Assembly: GCA_003290165.1 (NCBI GenBank) | Contig: QNQO01008294.1 | Coordinates: forward strand, 1 to 64,000 | Direction of reading: 5' to 3' | Origin: Berberis thunbergii | Taxonomy: Eukaryota; Streptophyta; Magnoliopsida; Ranunculales; Berberidaceae | Length of the DNA: 64,000 nucleotides | Shown: in pieces, positions 47,851 to 58,675 of the stretch | Layout: each line of letters begins with the position of its first letter | Position numbering within the stretch: position 1 is the first letter of the stretch | Notes under the pieces: model-generated | The model's database searches: none | Told to the model about the DNA's origin: nothing | Seen by the model: only the letters and a program-made list of their open reading frames with translations | Program-made: the position numbers and the translations under genes

Positions 47851-49655
47851 ATAACAATCTAAAGCCAATAGAGTAGGACGCATCATTCATGCCTGAAGAA
47901 AGTGGGTATGCATTAAATCGATTATCAGACAGGTCAGGACACGGTGTTTGCAACGCATGTTGAATGAAATGGAGTACAGTAAATTATTTAGAGTAGAATG
48001 CCCAGATAGAGCAAAGGGAGAGTGGGTGGCAAATTTGGCCTTCACCAGTGAACCAGAATCAAATCAGCTTGACAAAGCTTTGTGTCAAGTTTTCACGGCT
48101 TTCGTGTTGTTTTTCGGGTTGCCATAAATAACTCATTCACTTCTTTTTTTTTTAGGTTAATTTATTCCATCCAATAAAATAACAGCATTCCGTCATTTTT
48201 ATTTTTGTTTTTTGATGAATAAATTATTTGCACTGCAACTGGGTGAGAAGATAGACAACAGAAATACATAATAGCAGAAAGAAAACAATAACAGCAGGAG
48301 AATGAAAATTACAGTCCTAAAACTAAACTATCCTATTTGTGCAGGAGCTCTGAGATAGGTTTATCCAGCACCATGCCCGACACTGTAGCCCATTGAAGTG
48401 ACACGATTTTGATCATGAGGCAGATCAAAAAGATGATTCATTCATTGTTGGACTCGTAGAAGCTCATCTTCCACCTTTTCCACAAGAGCTTCCTCTAGAT
48501 TTAAGATAATCGTGAGAAAGCAAGCTACAAAAGAGATAAAATGGTACAATATTTCCCTCACCCACGGACGAAGAAGGAAAAGGTGTAACCAGTATTTAAC
48601 GTCAAAGTCTACAAAACATGCATTACATTTTTATTTGAATGCCCTGCTAGAAAACATGCCCCAGATTTAATAGAAACTCTAGGTGGAGCTTCCTTCCTCC
48701 ACACTCTTTTAATCAGAAAGTAATGAGTCAATACCTAGTAGGGAGGGAATCATTGCAAGAGTTGATGGCTCCATTCTAATTTGTCGGTGTCCACCGAAAG
48801 CACAACCTCATTCAACAAGGCCAAGATAACTAAGAATTCTTCCATCTTGCCTATAGAAAATCCTTGCCTCCTAAATGATATTCCTAAGAAACGGACTCAT
48901 CAATATTCACCTTTGCAAGATCCTTAACCAACACATTATTGAGAACCGAAGAGCTTAAAGGCCTGGAAATTAGGATTTTATACTTTCCTCACCGACCATC
49001 ATGCCAACTTCTGGCTTGTACTTTCATCAGAACGTGCACTTGACTTTTGACGCATCTTATAAATAAATATAAATTCTCTTTATTTTAAATACTTTCTCAA
49101 TATTTGTTCTATAATGTGGTCTTCTTGTCATCCATATGGATAATGGGAATTCATTGTTGCACACAAGGCTTATAAGCACCTGCAATTTCACAAGGATTTT
49201 TATTGTTTTCATTATTTCCTTTTCATTTCTTAATATTTTAAAATCTTCAGTAAGTTTTAAATCTTCTCTGATACAGGTTTGGTATGGCTGCAAGGTAAAC
49301 AGCTACTTTTCAAGTCACCAAATTAATTTCTATCTTTGAAGGCATTTTCAGCTTCACCATGAACAAAGTTTTCCTTGGAAAGATATGTGAATGAGAGAGG
49401 AATTCCTCGTTGATAGTAACATTAAGAAAAACCACGACTCACAATATGTCGTGACTCGTGAGTCATGTAACCCTCAGTTCATAATATGTGACAAAGATTA
49501 TATTCAGTATAAATAATGTATTTTACAGTGTGTATTGTTTTGGTTGAACAACAACTTTTAGATTCCATTTTCCTAAGAAACTATTCAACTACTGATTCAG
49601 AAGTATATACATACAAGCGAAAATGTGTGATGGGCGGATACTCAGTTGCAAGTGC
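47851..49655. other. Region with two short coding-like tails, otherwise no gene
   Basis: Plus strand 47954-48126 reads LNEMEYSKLFRVECPDRAKG, then EWVANLAFTSEPESNQLDKA, and ends in a stop; composition is protein-like. Minus strand 48620-48372 reads FVDFDVKYWLHLFLLRPW, a possible intron, then EEALVEKVEDELLRVQQ, a stop, and HDQNRVTSMGYSVGHGAG. I recognise neither. Both may be gene tails left by element insertion. From 49057 on the sequence is AT-rich 3' flank of the WEB-like gene. Confidence 0.35.
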
Positions 49656-51620
49656 TCAGCCAACAGATGTTTCCCTTCTGTGGTGGAAGCTTGTTCTCCT
49701 CAGAATCTCCCCAAATCTTCGGTATAATGCTTTCTTCTTTCTCTGGGAGCTTTTCTCACTCTCTGATTCATCAAGATGATTGCCATCATGATCTTGCTCA
49801 TGCTCATGGTCAAATTCTTCCATGTTTAGCACATCTCCATATTCTGTGAATGAGGAAGACATTTTACGGTGGTGAGTAACTGGTTTTGGACCATCTGGTG
49901 AATCCACCACATCAAATATCGACCCTTTGAAAAGCTCTGCCATTTCAGGGTCGTCGAAATCCTCATCCTTATGATCCTTGTGAAGTCCATTTGGAAGTTT
50001 CAGTTCCTCCAGTTTGAGATGGAGAATTTCCGTCAGTTTTCTTTCATCTCTGTGCTCTTTAATTTGTGAATCCTGTTTTGGTGCATGTTCCACATATGCA
50101 TCCTCCTCCGTTTTCTTGGTCACATCAGGTGTTGGTGGTCGTGAGCTTGTGTTCAGTAACCTCTTCATCTCCTTGATAGTTTCAAATGATGCTGCTTCAT
50201 TGATTCTAAGTCGCTGATTCTCTCGGGTAAGATTCTGTATCATATCATCCTTATCAACTATGCAATCCTTGAGTTGGGAATTCTCTTCCCTCGCAATCCC
50301 TGCATCTTCCTTTGCAACAGTAGCTTCATTTATTGCTTGTTTCAGTATGTCCCTCAACTTGCAGTTTTCTTCCCTTAAGACCTTAGCCACGTCTTCTGCT
50401 ATCTTCAGTGACTCTGCCAACTTGTGGTTCTCTTGTTTTATGACACTTCCCTCCTCTTCCGCTCTTCTTATGCAATTCACAAACTCGAGTTCTTTTCCAT
50501 TCCATGCCAAAATTGCATCCTCAGCTTCGACTTTCAATCTGTCTGATGCACACATAAGCCTCTCAATTTCCTTTCTCGCTTCCTCCAATTGAGGTTGATA
50601 CCTCTCCTCGGCAGTCTTTGCCAATTGCTTCCAATATTGTACTTCCTCCTTTACATTGCTAAGATTAGACTGGGCTAACCGAAGTTTCTCCTGCTCGACA
50701 GTGTTTTCTGTTTTGACTTCTATGAGGACTAATGCGAGATCATCCATGGCTTTCCTGCTCTTTTCTTCTGCCTCGGTAGCCAGTTTAAGTTCCGTTTTAA
50801 GTGCAGTAGTCTCCTGGCTTAAGCAGCTCCCCGTAGACGAACCTGCTTGTGCACGTGCTACTTCCTCTTTGGCTATTTGAAGCTCAGTTTTTAGAGTCTG
50901 AATGGTTCCTTTCATAGTATGCTTCTCATCTTGCGATATGGATACATCGACATTAGAACTACCACTTCTTTGCTCAACTGAATGCTCATTCTCCAAGCTC
51001 TGTATTTTCTTTTGCAGAGAACTTATCTCAGACTTGGCTTGTAGGAGCAAGAGGCTGGTCTCTTCAAGTTGTTTCGTATGGGAATGGAGTGTCTCAGACA
51101 ACTTTGACTCAGACTCCTTTGCCTTGTACAATTCCACCTCAAGTTTTTCGACTCTTGTTTTGCTTTCTGAGAATGAACACCTAATCTGGGACTCCGATTC
51201 CTTTGCAACACGGAGCTCCTCCAAGTAGGAGTCTAATGAATTAGCATCCTTTTCTGCCTCCTCTACCACTTCACCAGTCCTTTTCGGTACTTGGGATAAT
51301 TGAAGCTCCTTCAAAGATTGGAGCTCTACACAGAGATCTCTAACCCTCTTTGAATTGGCCTCAGCTTCTTTGACAGCTACTTTTTTCAATTCTAAGGCAG
51401 AGACTAGTTGCTGACGAACACGTTGCAGCTCTTGGGAAGAAACTGCAAGAGCCTCCACATCTATTACATGTTGGTTCTGAACGGCTTCAATTTCAAGCTG
51501 CCATGCTCGATCTTTCATTGCTCCAACCTTCATCATCTCTCCAACTTCATCATCCTCATCCATCACTGCTGTCAATTTCGCTCTGGCTTTGTTTATATCC
51601 ACCGGCTTCCTTCCTTGCAT
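49656..51620 (-). CDS. WEB family-like coiled-coil protein, intact 654-codon frame
   Basis: Starts MQGRKPVDINKARAKLTAVM and ends HHRRETSVG. From about residue 45 to 470 it is almost continuous heptad-type coiled coil (for example SYLEELRVAKESESQIRCSF, EEVQYWKQLAKTAEERYQPQ). Next come a Ser/Thr-Pro stretch (SRPPTPDVTKK), an acidic tail (NMEEFDHEHEQDHDGN) and a basic C-terminus (RKKKALYRRFGEILRR). This layout, including KKKAL.RRFG.LLR, fits plant WEB family proteins of the At1g65010/At3g02930 type. Relatives such as WEB1 and PMI2 support chloroplast photorelocation movement; the role of this copy is unknown. An upstream exon at 51734-51865 encodes MVNSSRHGSSEHDNNNLDEA and SPIKRSNSAKF and ends at a GTGGGT donor. 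With acceptor GAAAG|ATG (51621) it would join in frame as the true N-terminus. With TGTAG (51652) an in-frame TGA precedes the ATG and the frame starts at 51620. It has no internal stop and is the best candidate for a functional gene here. Confidence 0.8.
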   Translation of the reverse strand: MQGRKPVDINKARAKLTAVMDEDDEVGEMMKVGAMKDRAWQLEIEAVQNQHVIDVEALAVSSQELQRVRQQLVSALELKKVAVKEAEANSKRVRDLCVELQSLKELQLSQVPKRTGEVVEEAEKDANSLDSYLEELRVAKESESQIRCSFSESKTRVEKLEVELYKAKESESKLSETLHSHTKQLEETSLLLLQAKSEISSLQKKIQSLENEHSVEQRSGSSNVDVSISQDEKHTMKGTIQTLKTELQIAKEEVARAQAGSSTGSCLSQETTALKTELKLATEAEEKSRKAMDDLALVLIEVKTENTVEQEKLRLAQSNLSNVKEEVQYWKQLAKTAEERYQPQLEEARKEIERLMCASDRLKVEAEDAILAWNGKELEFVNCIRRAEEEGSVIKQENHKLAESLKIAEDVAKVLREENCKLRDILKQAINEATVAKEDAGIAREENSQLKDCIVDKDDMIQNLTRENQRLRINEAASFETIKEMKRLLNTSSRPPTPDVTKKTEEDAYVEHAPKQDSQIKEHRDERKLTEILHLKLEELKLPNGLHKDHKDEDFDDPEMAELFKGSIFDVVDSPDGPKPVTHHRKMSSSFTEYGDVLNMEEFDHEHEQDHDGNHLDESESEKSSQRKKKALYRRFGEILRRTSFHHRRETSVG

Positions 51621-51733
51621 CTTTCTTGCTTGATCTCACAACTTCTTGTTTCTACACTCAAATGATTAAAAACAGTTCAACAAAACATTGGCAATGGAAA
51701 CAACAACATCAACCAAAAGAAAAAAACACCCAC

Positions 51734-51865
51734 CTCAGATGAATTTGAATTCGTGAACTTAGCGGAATTACTTCGTTTTATAGGAGACCCAGAACCAAGC
51801 TTGGGTGCCTCGTCAAGGTTATTATTGTCATGTTCAGAAGAACCATGTCTAGAAGAATTCACCAA
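51734..51865 (-). CDS. Probable first coding exon of the WEB-like gene
   Basis: Forty-four codons, low complexity with a GSPIKRSNSAKF motif, followed by GTGGGTG at 51733 going down. The separating intron is 82 or 113 bp depending on the acceptor. Small basic Ser/Pro N-termini are common in this family, which favours its being coding. If it is instead untranslated leader, it is an upstream open frame. Confidence 0.5.
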
Positions 51866-52732
51866 ACCACCAACAAATTTCAGATGAACAAGAAGAGGAA
51901 GAAGAAGAAGAATCCATCAAAGGAGAGGAATCAACTGAAAAATCAAAGAAGCATAAACCAAGAAGAGTCAATGAAAGCATGCAAGAAAAGATTTAAAAAA
52001 AATTAAGGAAACAAATCGATATAGGCTGTGAACGAATAAACAGGAGAAGTGCTTCCACCACCAATTAACCAACCTATTGTTGGACTTAGTTAGGAGATAC
52101 CACCATTGACATTGTGTGTGTATTTTGGCTCTTGTTTGTTTCATAAAATATCATGAGCTTTTTTGGAAGAGAAGGGGTAGAAAGTAAGTTGTTAATGAAC
52201 AAAACAAAACCGAAACTGGCGAGGCTCCGTCCTTCCTACTCTCTAATTTCTCCTCTCTGCAAATGCAAATGAGATTGTTGGATCAAGCGTAAAGTTTTGT
52301 TGGATCAAACGTAACGTTTATTGGAGCTTTATTAATGGAGTTGTGTAGGAGCGGGTGGGTTTGTATGAATGCCAAGTGTATAGTTGACAAACTGATATTT
52401 GGAGTTTTAGTGGAGTTGACGAGAGCTATAACTTATTTATTGGTTGGTTGGGGCTCCATAGTGAATGCTTTAAAACTTTTTTATTTGCATATAAGAAAAA
52501 CATTTACTTTTGCATATTGGCCATCTCTTAGCACCATTTGCATATAAGTATTTTAAAATGTAATAGTATTTTCAATTATAATACACAAATACCCTTAGCA
52601 CTATTTATTGCTCCGATTATGTCATTATTAATAATAGGGGAGGGCAAAATTAGAAAGTAAAATTAGAATTGAGTACATACTCTTCTACTATTCATTTGAA
52701 GAAGATAGTTATGAGTTATGTAGTTTAGATGA
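51866..52732 (-). promoter_or_regulatory. Upstream leader and promoter region of the WEB-like gene
   Basis: The leader has a 22-codon upstream frame starting at 51917 (MDSSSSSSSCSSEICWWFGE) that overlaps the exon-one ATG at 51865, plus a (GAA)n-type tract at 51890-51913. Further up it is AT-rich. I cannot point to one convincing TATA box. The CACTA element begins at 52733, only about 0.9 kb from the start codon, so it may lie within or near the promoter. Confidence 0.4.
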
Positions 52733-53924
52733 CACTACAAAAAAAAGACGATTCAGTAACGGCTAAAAACCGTTGCTAATTGTCAAAAAACTGTCGCTAC
52801 AATGATTTAGCCACGACACAACAACTGTCGCAATATCGTGGATAGTTTAATCGTCGTTATTTGAATCAGCAACGGTAAACTATCCCGTCGCTAATTAGCC
52901 ACGGCAAAAATCCGTGGCTAACTCAAAAAATTTCGTTGCTAAAGCTGTTGAAAATTTCGATGAAGACTGTAGCTAATTGTAAAATAGCGACCATTTTTTA
53001 GCCGTGGTTATTTAGCGACCGTTTTTTTTGACAAATAATTCAACTACCAGAACTAAACTTAATTGATTAAAATTATAACAAAAATTACACAGTCTCTAGA
53101 ATATCATACAAAAATTACATAAAAAATTACAAAAAATCCATACAAAAATGACAAAAAAACCACACAAAAAAATATTTCGATCTATAGAATATGAGATCAG
53201 AGATATCAAATTCAGAGATCTCAGATCTCCGAGAGAGAGGCGGCGGAGGAAGGGAGGGGAGAAAGAGGCGGTCGGGATCGGTGACAAGGGAGGCGGCCGG
53301 GATCGGTGTCGAGGAAGCGGCGAACTTCTCCTCTGTGGGTTTCTTCTATGGAGGTTGAGAGAAAATTTTTGTTTAAGTTGGTTTGTTGAAAAAATTGAAA
53401 ATTTATATAAAGAATGGTAATTAAAGGAGATTGGTTGTGTTAGTTTCACGCGGATCGGTGACGTGGTTTGGTTTAGTGCGTTGGATTGAGCTAATTTTTT
53501 TGGTGTTATTGACGGTTGAGATGAAGTTTCACGCGGATCGGTGATTTTTTTTTTTTAACAATTAGCGACGGTAAATTGTCGTAGCTAAATTCTTTAGTGT
53601 TTAATTTAAAAAAAAAATTAGCGACGAGCAAATAATTCATATAAAATTGTGTTTAAAAAATAATACATGACATACTTACCGGGTACCCAACTTTTCTCGA
53701 ACATCTTTTTTTTTCAGAACTTTTATGGCTAGAATCTGAGTAGCAAAGTTACGATCCCATAGAACACCTGTTACTATATTGTGAACGAATCCTCCACAGC
53801 TCCCATACCACAAAGAGCAACCACTGATAATACCAATGAACTCATTTGATGTATCTGTCCTTCGTCTGTGTGCGAGAGGGAGAGATCGTGATCTTCGACT
53901 TCGACCCGTCGTCTGTAAGGTGGA

Positions 53925-54460
53925 TCAAGATATGATCTGATTTGATCTCAGATCTGATCAAGATCATATCTTCTTCTTCGATCTTGATCATACCTTCTTC
54001 TTCGATCTCGATCTTGATCGATCATATCTTGATCTGATCATATCTTCTTCTTCGATCTGATCTCAGATCTGATCAAGAACATATCTTCTTCTTCGATCTT
54101 GATCAAGATCTTATCTTCTTCTTCGATCTTGATCAAGATCAGATCTTGATCATATCTTTTTTTTTTTTTTTTTTTTTGAAAGGCAAGCCGATTTTATAGC
54201 TAGGATCCGTAACCTAGTCCCGAGATGTGACCTACGGGTCAAACACCACCCCGAAATAAAGATGCCTCCAGTGGGTCTCGAAGCAAGGATCTGTGGAACA
54301 AGTCCACAGCGCCTTAACCAATCGACCACAGCGCCTTTGGCTTTGATCATATCTTATCTTCTTCTTCGATCTTGATCATATCTTCTTCTTCAATCTTGAT
54401 CTTGATCATATCTTGATCAAGATCTGATCATATCTTTTTCTTCGATCTGATCTGATCTAT
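53925..54460. repeat. GATC-rich short repeat, partly palindromic
   Basis: Many imperfect copies of GATCATATCTTCTTCTTCGA and GATCTTGATCAAGATC occur on both sides of the SINE. The unit itself is near-palindromic. Confidence 0.75.
54157..54342 (-). mobile_element. tRNA-derived SINE
   Basis: On the minus strand it begins GGCGCTGTGGTCGATTGG and continues with TTAAGGCGC, an RNA polymerase III A-box, then TTGCTTCGAGACCCACTG with a B-box-like CTTCGAGACC about 35 bases on. A unique body follows (CGGGGTGGTGTTTGACCC, TAGGTTACGGATCC) and a 20-base A-tail (T-run at 54157-54177 on plus). TTGATCATATCTT is present on both sides (54146-54158 and 54343-54355). This is consistent with a target duplication, although the surrounding repeat has the same words. 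About 185 bp, no coding capacity. Confidence 0.75.
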
Positions 54461-55236
54461 TCTTCAGACATTTCTTCTGTAAACTAAAGAAGAGAATGCG
54501 ATTAGGGAAAGATCCATTGGATGCGATCAAGGAGAGAACCATTGGATCAGGAAGACGATGGGGACGACAACAACTGTTGGGCTGCGATGTCGTTGGGGTA
54601 TGTGAGGATGGGTGAGTGGGTAAACAGTCTATGAATGGTTGACGAAGGAGAAGGAGATGATGATGATGGTCTGTGATTGGGTTTGGTTCAAAAAAACCAA
54701 TTAGCAACTAGGAAAAGGCGGGGAAGGGAGGGGAGAGGGAGGCGGCTAGGATGGGTGTCGAGTGAGAGTTTTATCCCGGCTTTGGGTTTCTTCTCTGCTG
54801 CTGGGGTTTTCTCTGTCACGGCGGAATTCTCCTCTGTCAAATTTAAATTTATATAGAGAAAATTTAACTTTATATAGAGAGAGGTAATTGAAGGGCATTG
54901 GTTGAGTTGATTTTACGCGGATCGATGACGTGGTTTGGTTTAGTGCATTGGATTGAGCTAAAGTTTTTGGGTGTTATTGACAGTTGCGTTTGATTGAGCT
55001 AAGTTTTTGTGTAAAATAATTTTTTTAAATATTATATTAGGGACAATTTTTTGCCGTAGCTAATAAAATATTCGTTGTAAGAGTTAGCAATTGTTATTTG
55101 CAGTCGCAACTTGTTTTTTTTTTACATATATTTTTTAAAAAATCAATTAGCTACGGTATGTTTGCGTCGCTAAATGTTTTCTATATATATATATATATAT
55201 ATATATTTAATAAAATCCATTAGCTACGGTAGAAAC

Positions 55237-56028
55237 TAGGGGTGGGCATTTAGGACCGAAAACTCGGACCGAACCGACAACCAGACCGATCGGGTCGGTT
55301 CAGATTGGTTTTAATTAATTAAAAAAATTTCGATTGTAAAAGCCCGGCCCGGCTCGACCCGACCTTTTCAGAAACTTTATTAGTAGAAACTTTTAGATCT
55401 CTCCAAATCGAGGCCTTTAGATATTTCCCAAATCGAAGACGACCTCCAAATCGAAGACCTTTCAGAGACGACCTCCAAACCGAGCCCTTTTGGAGACCAA
55501 ATCGAAGACGACAGAGAGACGATCTCCCAAAATATGCATTTTCATATTTCCCAAATCGAAGACGACAGATAGACAATCTCCAAATCGAAGACGACAGAGA
55601 GAGCTTTTAGATCTCTCATTTTAGATCTCTCCAAATCAAAGACGAAGCTGCAGAGAGAACTTTTAGATCTCTCCAAATCGAAGACGAGCACGACGGGATC
55701 TCCCATCTGAGACGAACATGACGCCTCCCCATTTTAGATTGAAGACGAACACGACCAGAGCTTCCCCTTTCCTCTTTCCCAGATCAAAAACGAAGACTTC
55801 TTTTCAATTTTCCTCTGATCGATTTTGATCTGATCTCAGATCTTGATCGATCTGATCGATTTTGGATTCCACACTCTCAGATCTGATCTCGGATCATTGT
55901 TCAGATCTGAGATTCTTCAGATCTAATATAGATTTCTTCTGAGATTCTTAGGACCGAGAATGGTCCGAAACTGACCCAAAATTTGGTTAACCGGGACCTC
56001 GGTTACCCAGTCACCTCGATTACCCAAA

Positions 56029-56031
<3 letters not shown>
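55237..56031 (+). mobile_element. hAT-type end with degenerate body, right end lost
   Basis: TAGGGGTGGGCATTTAGG starts at 55237, the same 12-base terminus as the element at 2600, followed by CGGACCGAACCGACAACC-type subterminal sequence. The expected right terminus TGCCCACCCCTA is not present. Related words (GGACCGAGAATGGTCCG, CCGGGACCTCGG) persist to 56026, where an (AT)n run begins. A 16-18 bp minisatellite of CTCCAAATCGAAGACGA units spans about 55400-55700. Confidence 0.5.

Positions 56032-56084
<53 letters not shown>
56032..56084. repeat. (AT)n microsatellite
   Basis: Uninterrupted TA/AT run of 53 bases. A shorter one is at 55181-55206 in the same element. Confidence 0.97.
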
Positions 56085-56087
<3 letters not shown>

Positions 56088-56790
56088 TAAAACAATTAGC
56101 TACAGTAGAAAACCGTGGCTAATGAGTTTTATTTGTAAAACTCATTAGCCACGGCACTTTTGTCGTCGCTAAATGTTTTTATATAACTTTTTTTAAAACA
56201 CAATTAGCTACGGTAAAAAACCGTGGCTAATGAGTTTTATTTGTAAAACTCATTAGCCACGACACTTTTGCGTCGCTAAATGTTTTTTATATAATGTTTT
56301 TTTTAAACAATTAGCTACGGTAGAAAACCGTGGCTAATGAGTTTAAAGGTACTTTTGTCGTCGCTAAATGTTTTTATATAATTGTTTTTAAATAATTAGC
56401 TACGGTAGAAAACCGTGGCTAATGAGTTTTATTTGTAAAACTTAGCGACGACACTTTTGCTGTCGCTAACTGTTTATATATATATATATATATATATTTA
56501 AAAACCCATTAGCGACGGTATCCTACCGTAGCTAATGAGTTTTATTTGTAAAACTTAGCGACGGCGAAAATACTGTCGCTATTACAAGCTTTAGCGACGT
56601 TTTTATGCCGTCGCGAATTATTTAACGATGATTTTTTATACGTATGTGGTGAAACAGTATCAGAGACAGTAGCGACGGTTGGATGCCGTCGCTAATCTTT
56701 TAATTTGCCGTAACTGATGTTTTAATTAGCGACGGTATTAAAAACCGTCGCTAGTTTCCGTAGCTAGTAATGCATTTTTTTTTAGTGTGG

Positions 56791-58675
56791 GTGTCATTGT
56801 TTTTATAAACTAGAGCCGAATTCGGATTTTAAAATTGAGGTACTAGATATTGCATTCTCCAAAAACAACCATGATCCGATGGGTTGGGTTATTGTCCAAA
56901 AACTCTTTCAGATGCTTTTAGCTAGACAAAACATATTTTGAAGTTATTAGAATGTCATCATTAGCTATCTATGACGTTGTCTAATTGTTACTTATCTATG
57001 ACTTATTTTAATTATCTTCTCTACTAAAAAATAATGGTATACTTCAAAAAATTTCTGATGTATGCCCAGCTTGGTTCACCGCAAATCCTTTGTAAATGTA
57101 ATTGATTTGCATAAATTTTCATTTGCGGGTTCTTGGCAGGTCACATGAAATTTCTCTATGAAAAATTGATTTGCAAGACTTACCATATATGCAAGGATTT
57201 TTAGTAAAACGATTTCACCATTCAAAGCAATGATATCAATTTGCTAAGGCACTTATTTCCTTATCCGTAATTACTCAAACGTACTTTATGTTAATGTGCA
57301 TGCCAAATTATCTTATTAGGAAATATGGATGAATAATAACATATCAATTTTTAGCAAGTTATATTTTCATACAGTAACACAACACTAGACAAGAAAAAAA
57401 AAATATAGACGTTTTTCATGCCTCACCAAGCAATTGAAGATGGGCATGTATTTGTTTTGGAAAAACATTTTTATTTTCAAATAAATCATTTTCATTTAGG
57501 GTAAACCAAGTAGAGCCTTAACATAAAAATATTTGCCAAAGTTTCCACCAAAATTTAGAATAGTGAAATAATTTTTTTTCCATTATTTTTTCTTTTAATT
57601 AGTGCCTATAAGTATATTATAAAACTATTTTATCTTCTTTTTGTTAATCAAATAATATATTTTTTTTAAGTTTATGAAATTTTTAGTTATTGGAAACAAA
57701 GAATTCAAAATTTAATTATAAAAATGAGTGAGGCTAAAAGCCAGGTTTTACAACCAGGTCTGCAACCAGAGTGATGTGTTTTACAACCTCGAGATACACA
57801 TAAACAATTTGGGAATACCATCATTCTTTCAAGATCATGCCACATTACCCTAGTTGCAAAAATCCAATTTCCTAGTATTTTCCTATGAAAATATTCTTTT
57901 TATTTTTATTATACAAGAGCATATTTCTTATTTAGTGTTTCTATTAAAAAAAAAAGTACATAATGGTAGCTAAATCATTTTCTCTCTCCTAATTAGTACA
58001 AAAAAACTTATTTTCAAAACCCCAGGACATGATCTTCATCCCTTTTCTCATCTCTTTTTCCTTTCTTCTTCTTGATTTAGCCATCATCTCCATTCACCAA
58101 TGACCACACAACCCGACCCCTTATGAACTTAGGTTTGCGCCAGTGGGCCACCATCAAAACCCTGATTTGCAAATCCTTAAGTGGCATCATGGATTGCACG
58201 TGTAGAGGTACTAAATTGATAATAGACTTTTTCTGATTCTCTTTTTAATAATTTAAGTTTTTCACATGTACCAATCTGACATTCTCCCTTCTATTTTTTT
58301 TTTAACTTTTATAACACAGTTATTTTGTTCAGTTGTATTTCTCATATTTGATGAAAATTGCTCAATCACAATGTGCATTTTAATAACTAACTACATATGG
58401 CTCTGGTCTTCTATGTGATTGAATAACAATGATATTCTCCGAGAAAAATAAGGGAAACACCAATTTTTTTTTTTAAAGTTATGTTTGTGGATACTCATTT
58501 TAGATAACCCTCAGAAGGCTAAAAGTCATCCTTTAGTGTCACGTTAGAGGTTCAAGTCGCTGTTGCACATTGTAAAAGCAATCGAGTCATTCCAGCGAAA
58601 GTGGACATGAGATCTTTGTAAAGTTTATGAACAATAAAAAAGGGTTTTATGAGCTTATCTTTCTTTGCATTTCTC
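56791..58675. other. No recognised gene
   Basis: AT-rich sequence to the right of the second CACTA element. Only short random frames are seen. The last 600 bp lead into the retrotransposon remnant and may belong to its spacer. Confidence 0.4.

Larger units (their letters stand above)
53250..54988 (+). repeat. Two copies of a ~270-bp segment inside the second CACTA element
   Basis: Copy one is about 53250-53517 and copy two about 54718-54988. Both run from GGGAGGGGAGA.AGAGGCGG through CTCCTCTGT, AATTTATATA, ACGCGGATCG and GACGTGGTTTGGTTTAGTGC to GGATTGAGCTAA and TTATTGAC. The GATC-rich repeat and SINE lie between them. The copies look like leader sequence (GC-rich then C/T-rich on the minus strand). 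Confidence 0.65.
52733..56787. mobile_element. Second CACTA element (4.06 kb), non-autonomous
   Basis: Left end CACTACAAAAAAAAGACG and right end ATGCATTTTTTTTTAGTG are inverted CACTA termini. Flanking triplets are TGA (52730-52732) and TGG (56788-56790), a target duplication with one mismatch. Subterminal units such as AACGGCTAAAAACCGTTGC (left) and ATTAGCGACGGTATTAAAAA and GAAAACCGTGGCTAATGAG (right, repeated five or more times at 56090-56760) resemble those of the first CACTA element. It has no transposase. The interior carries a SINE, a GATC-rich repeat, an internal duplication and a hAT-type end. Confidence 0.7.

Noticed and set aside
50014..51742. Several plus-strand open frames opposite the WEB-like gene
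   Set aside because: They are antisense shadows of a long coiled-coil frame and have no motifs of their own.
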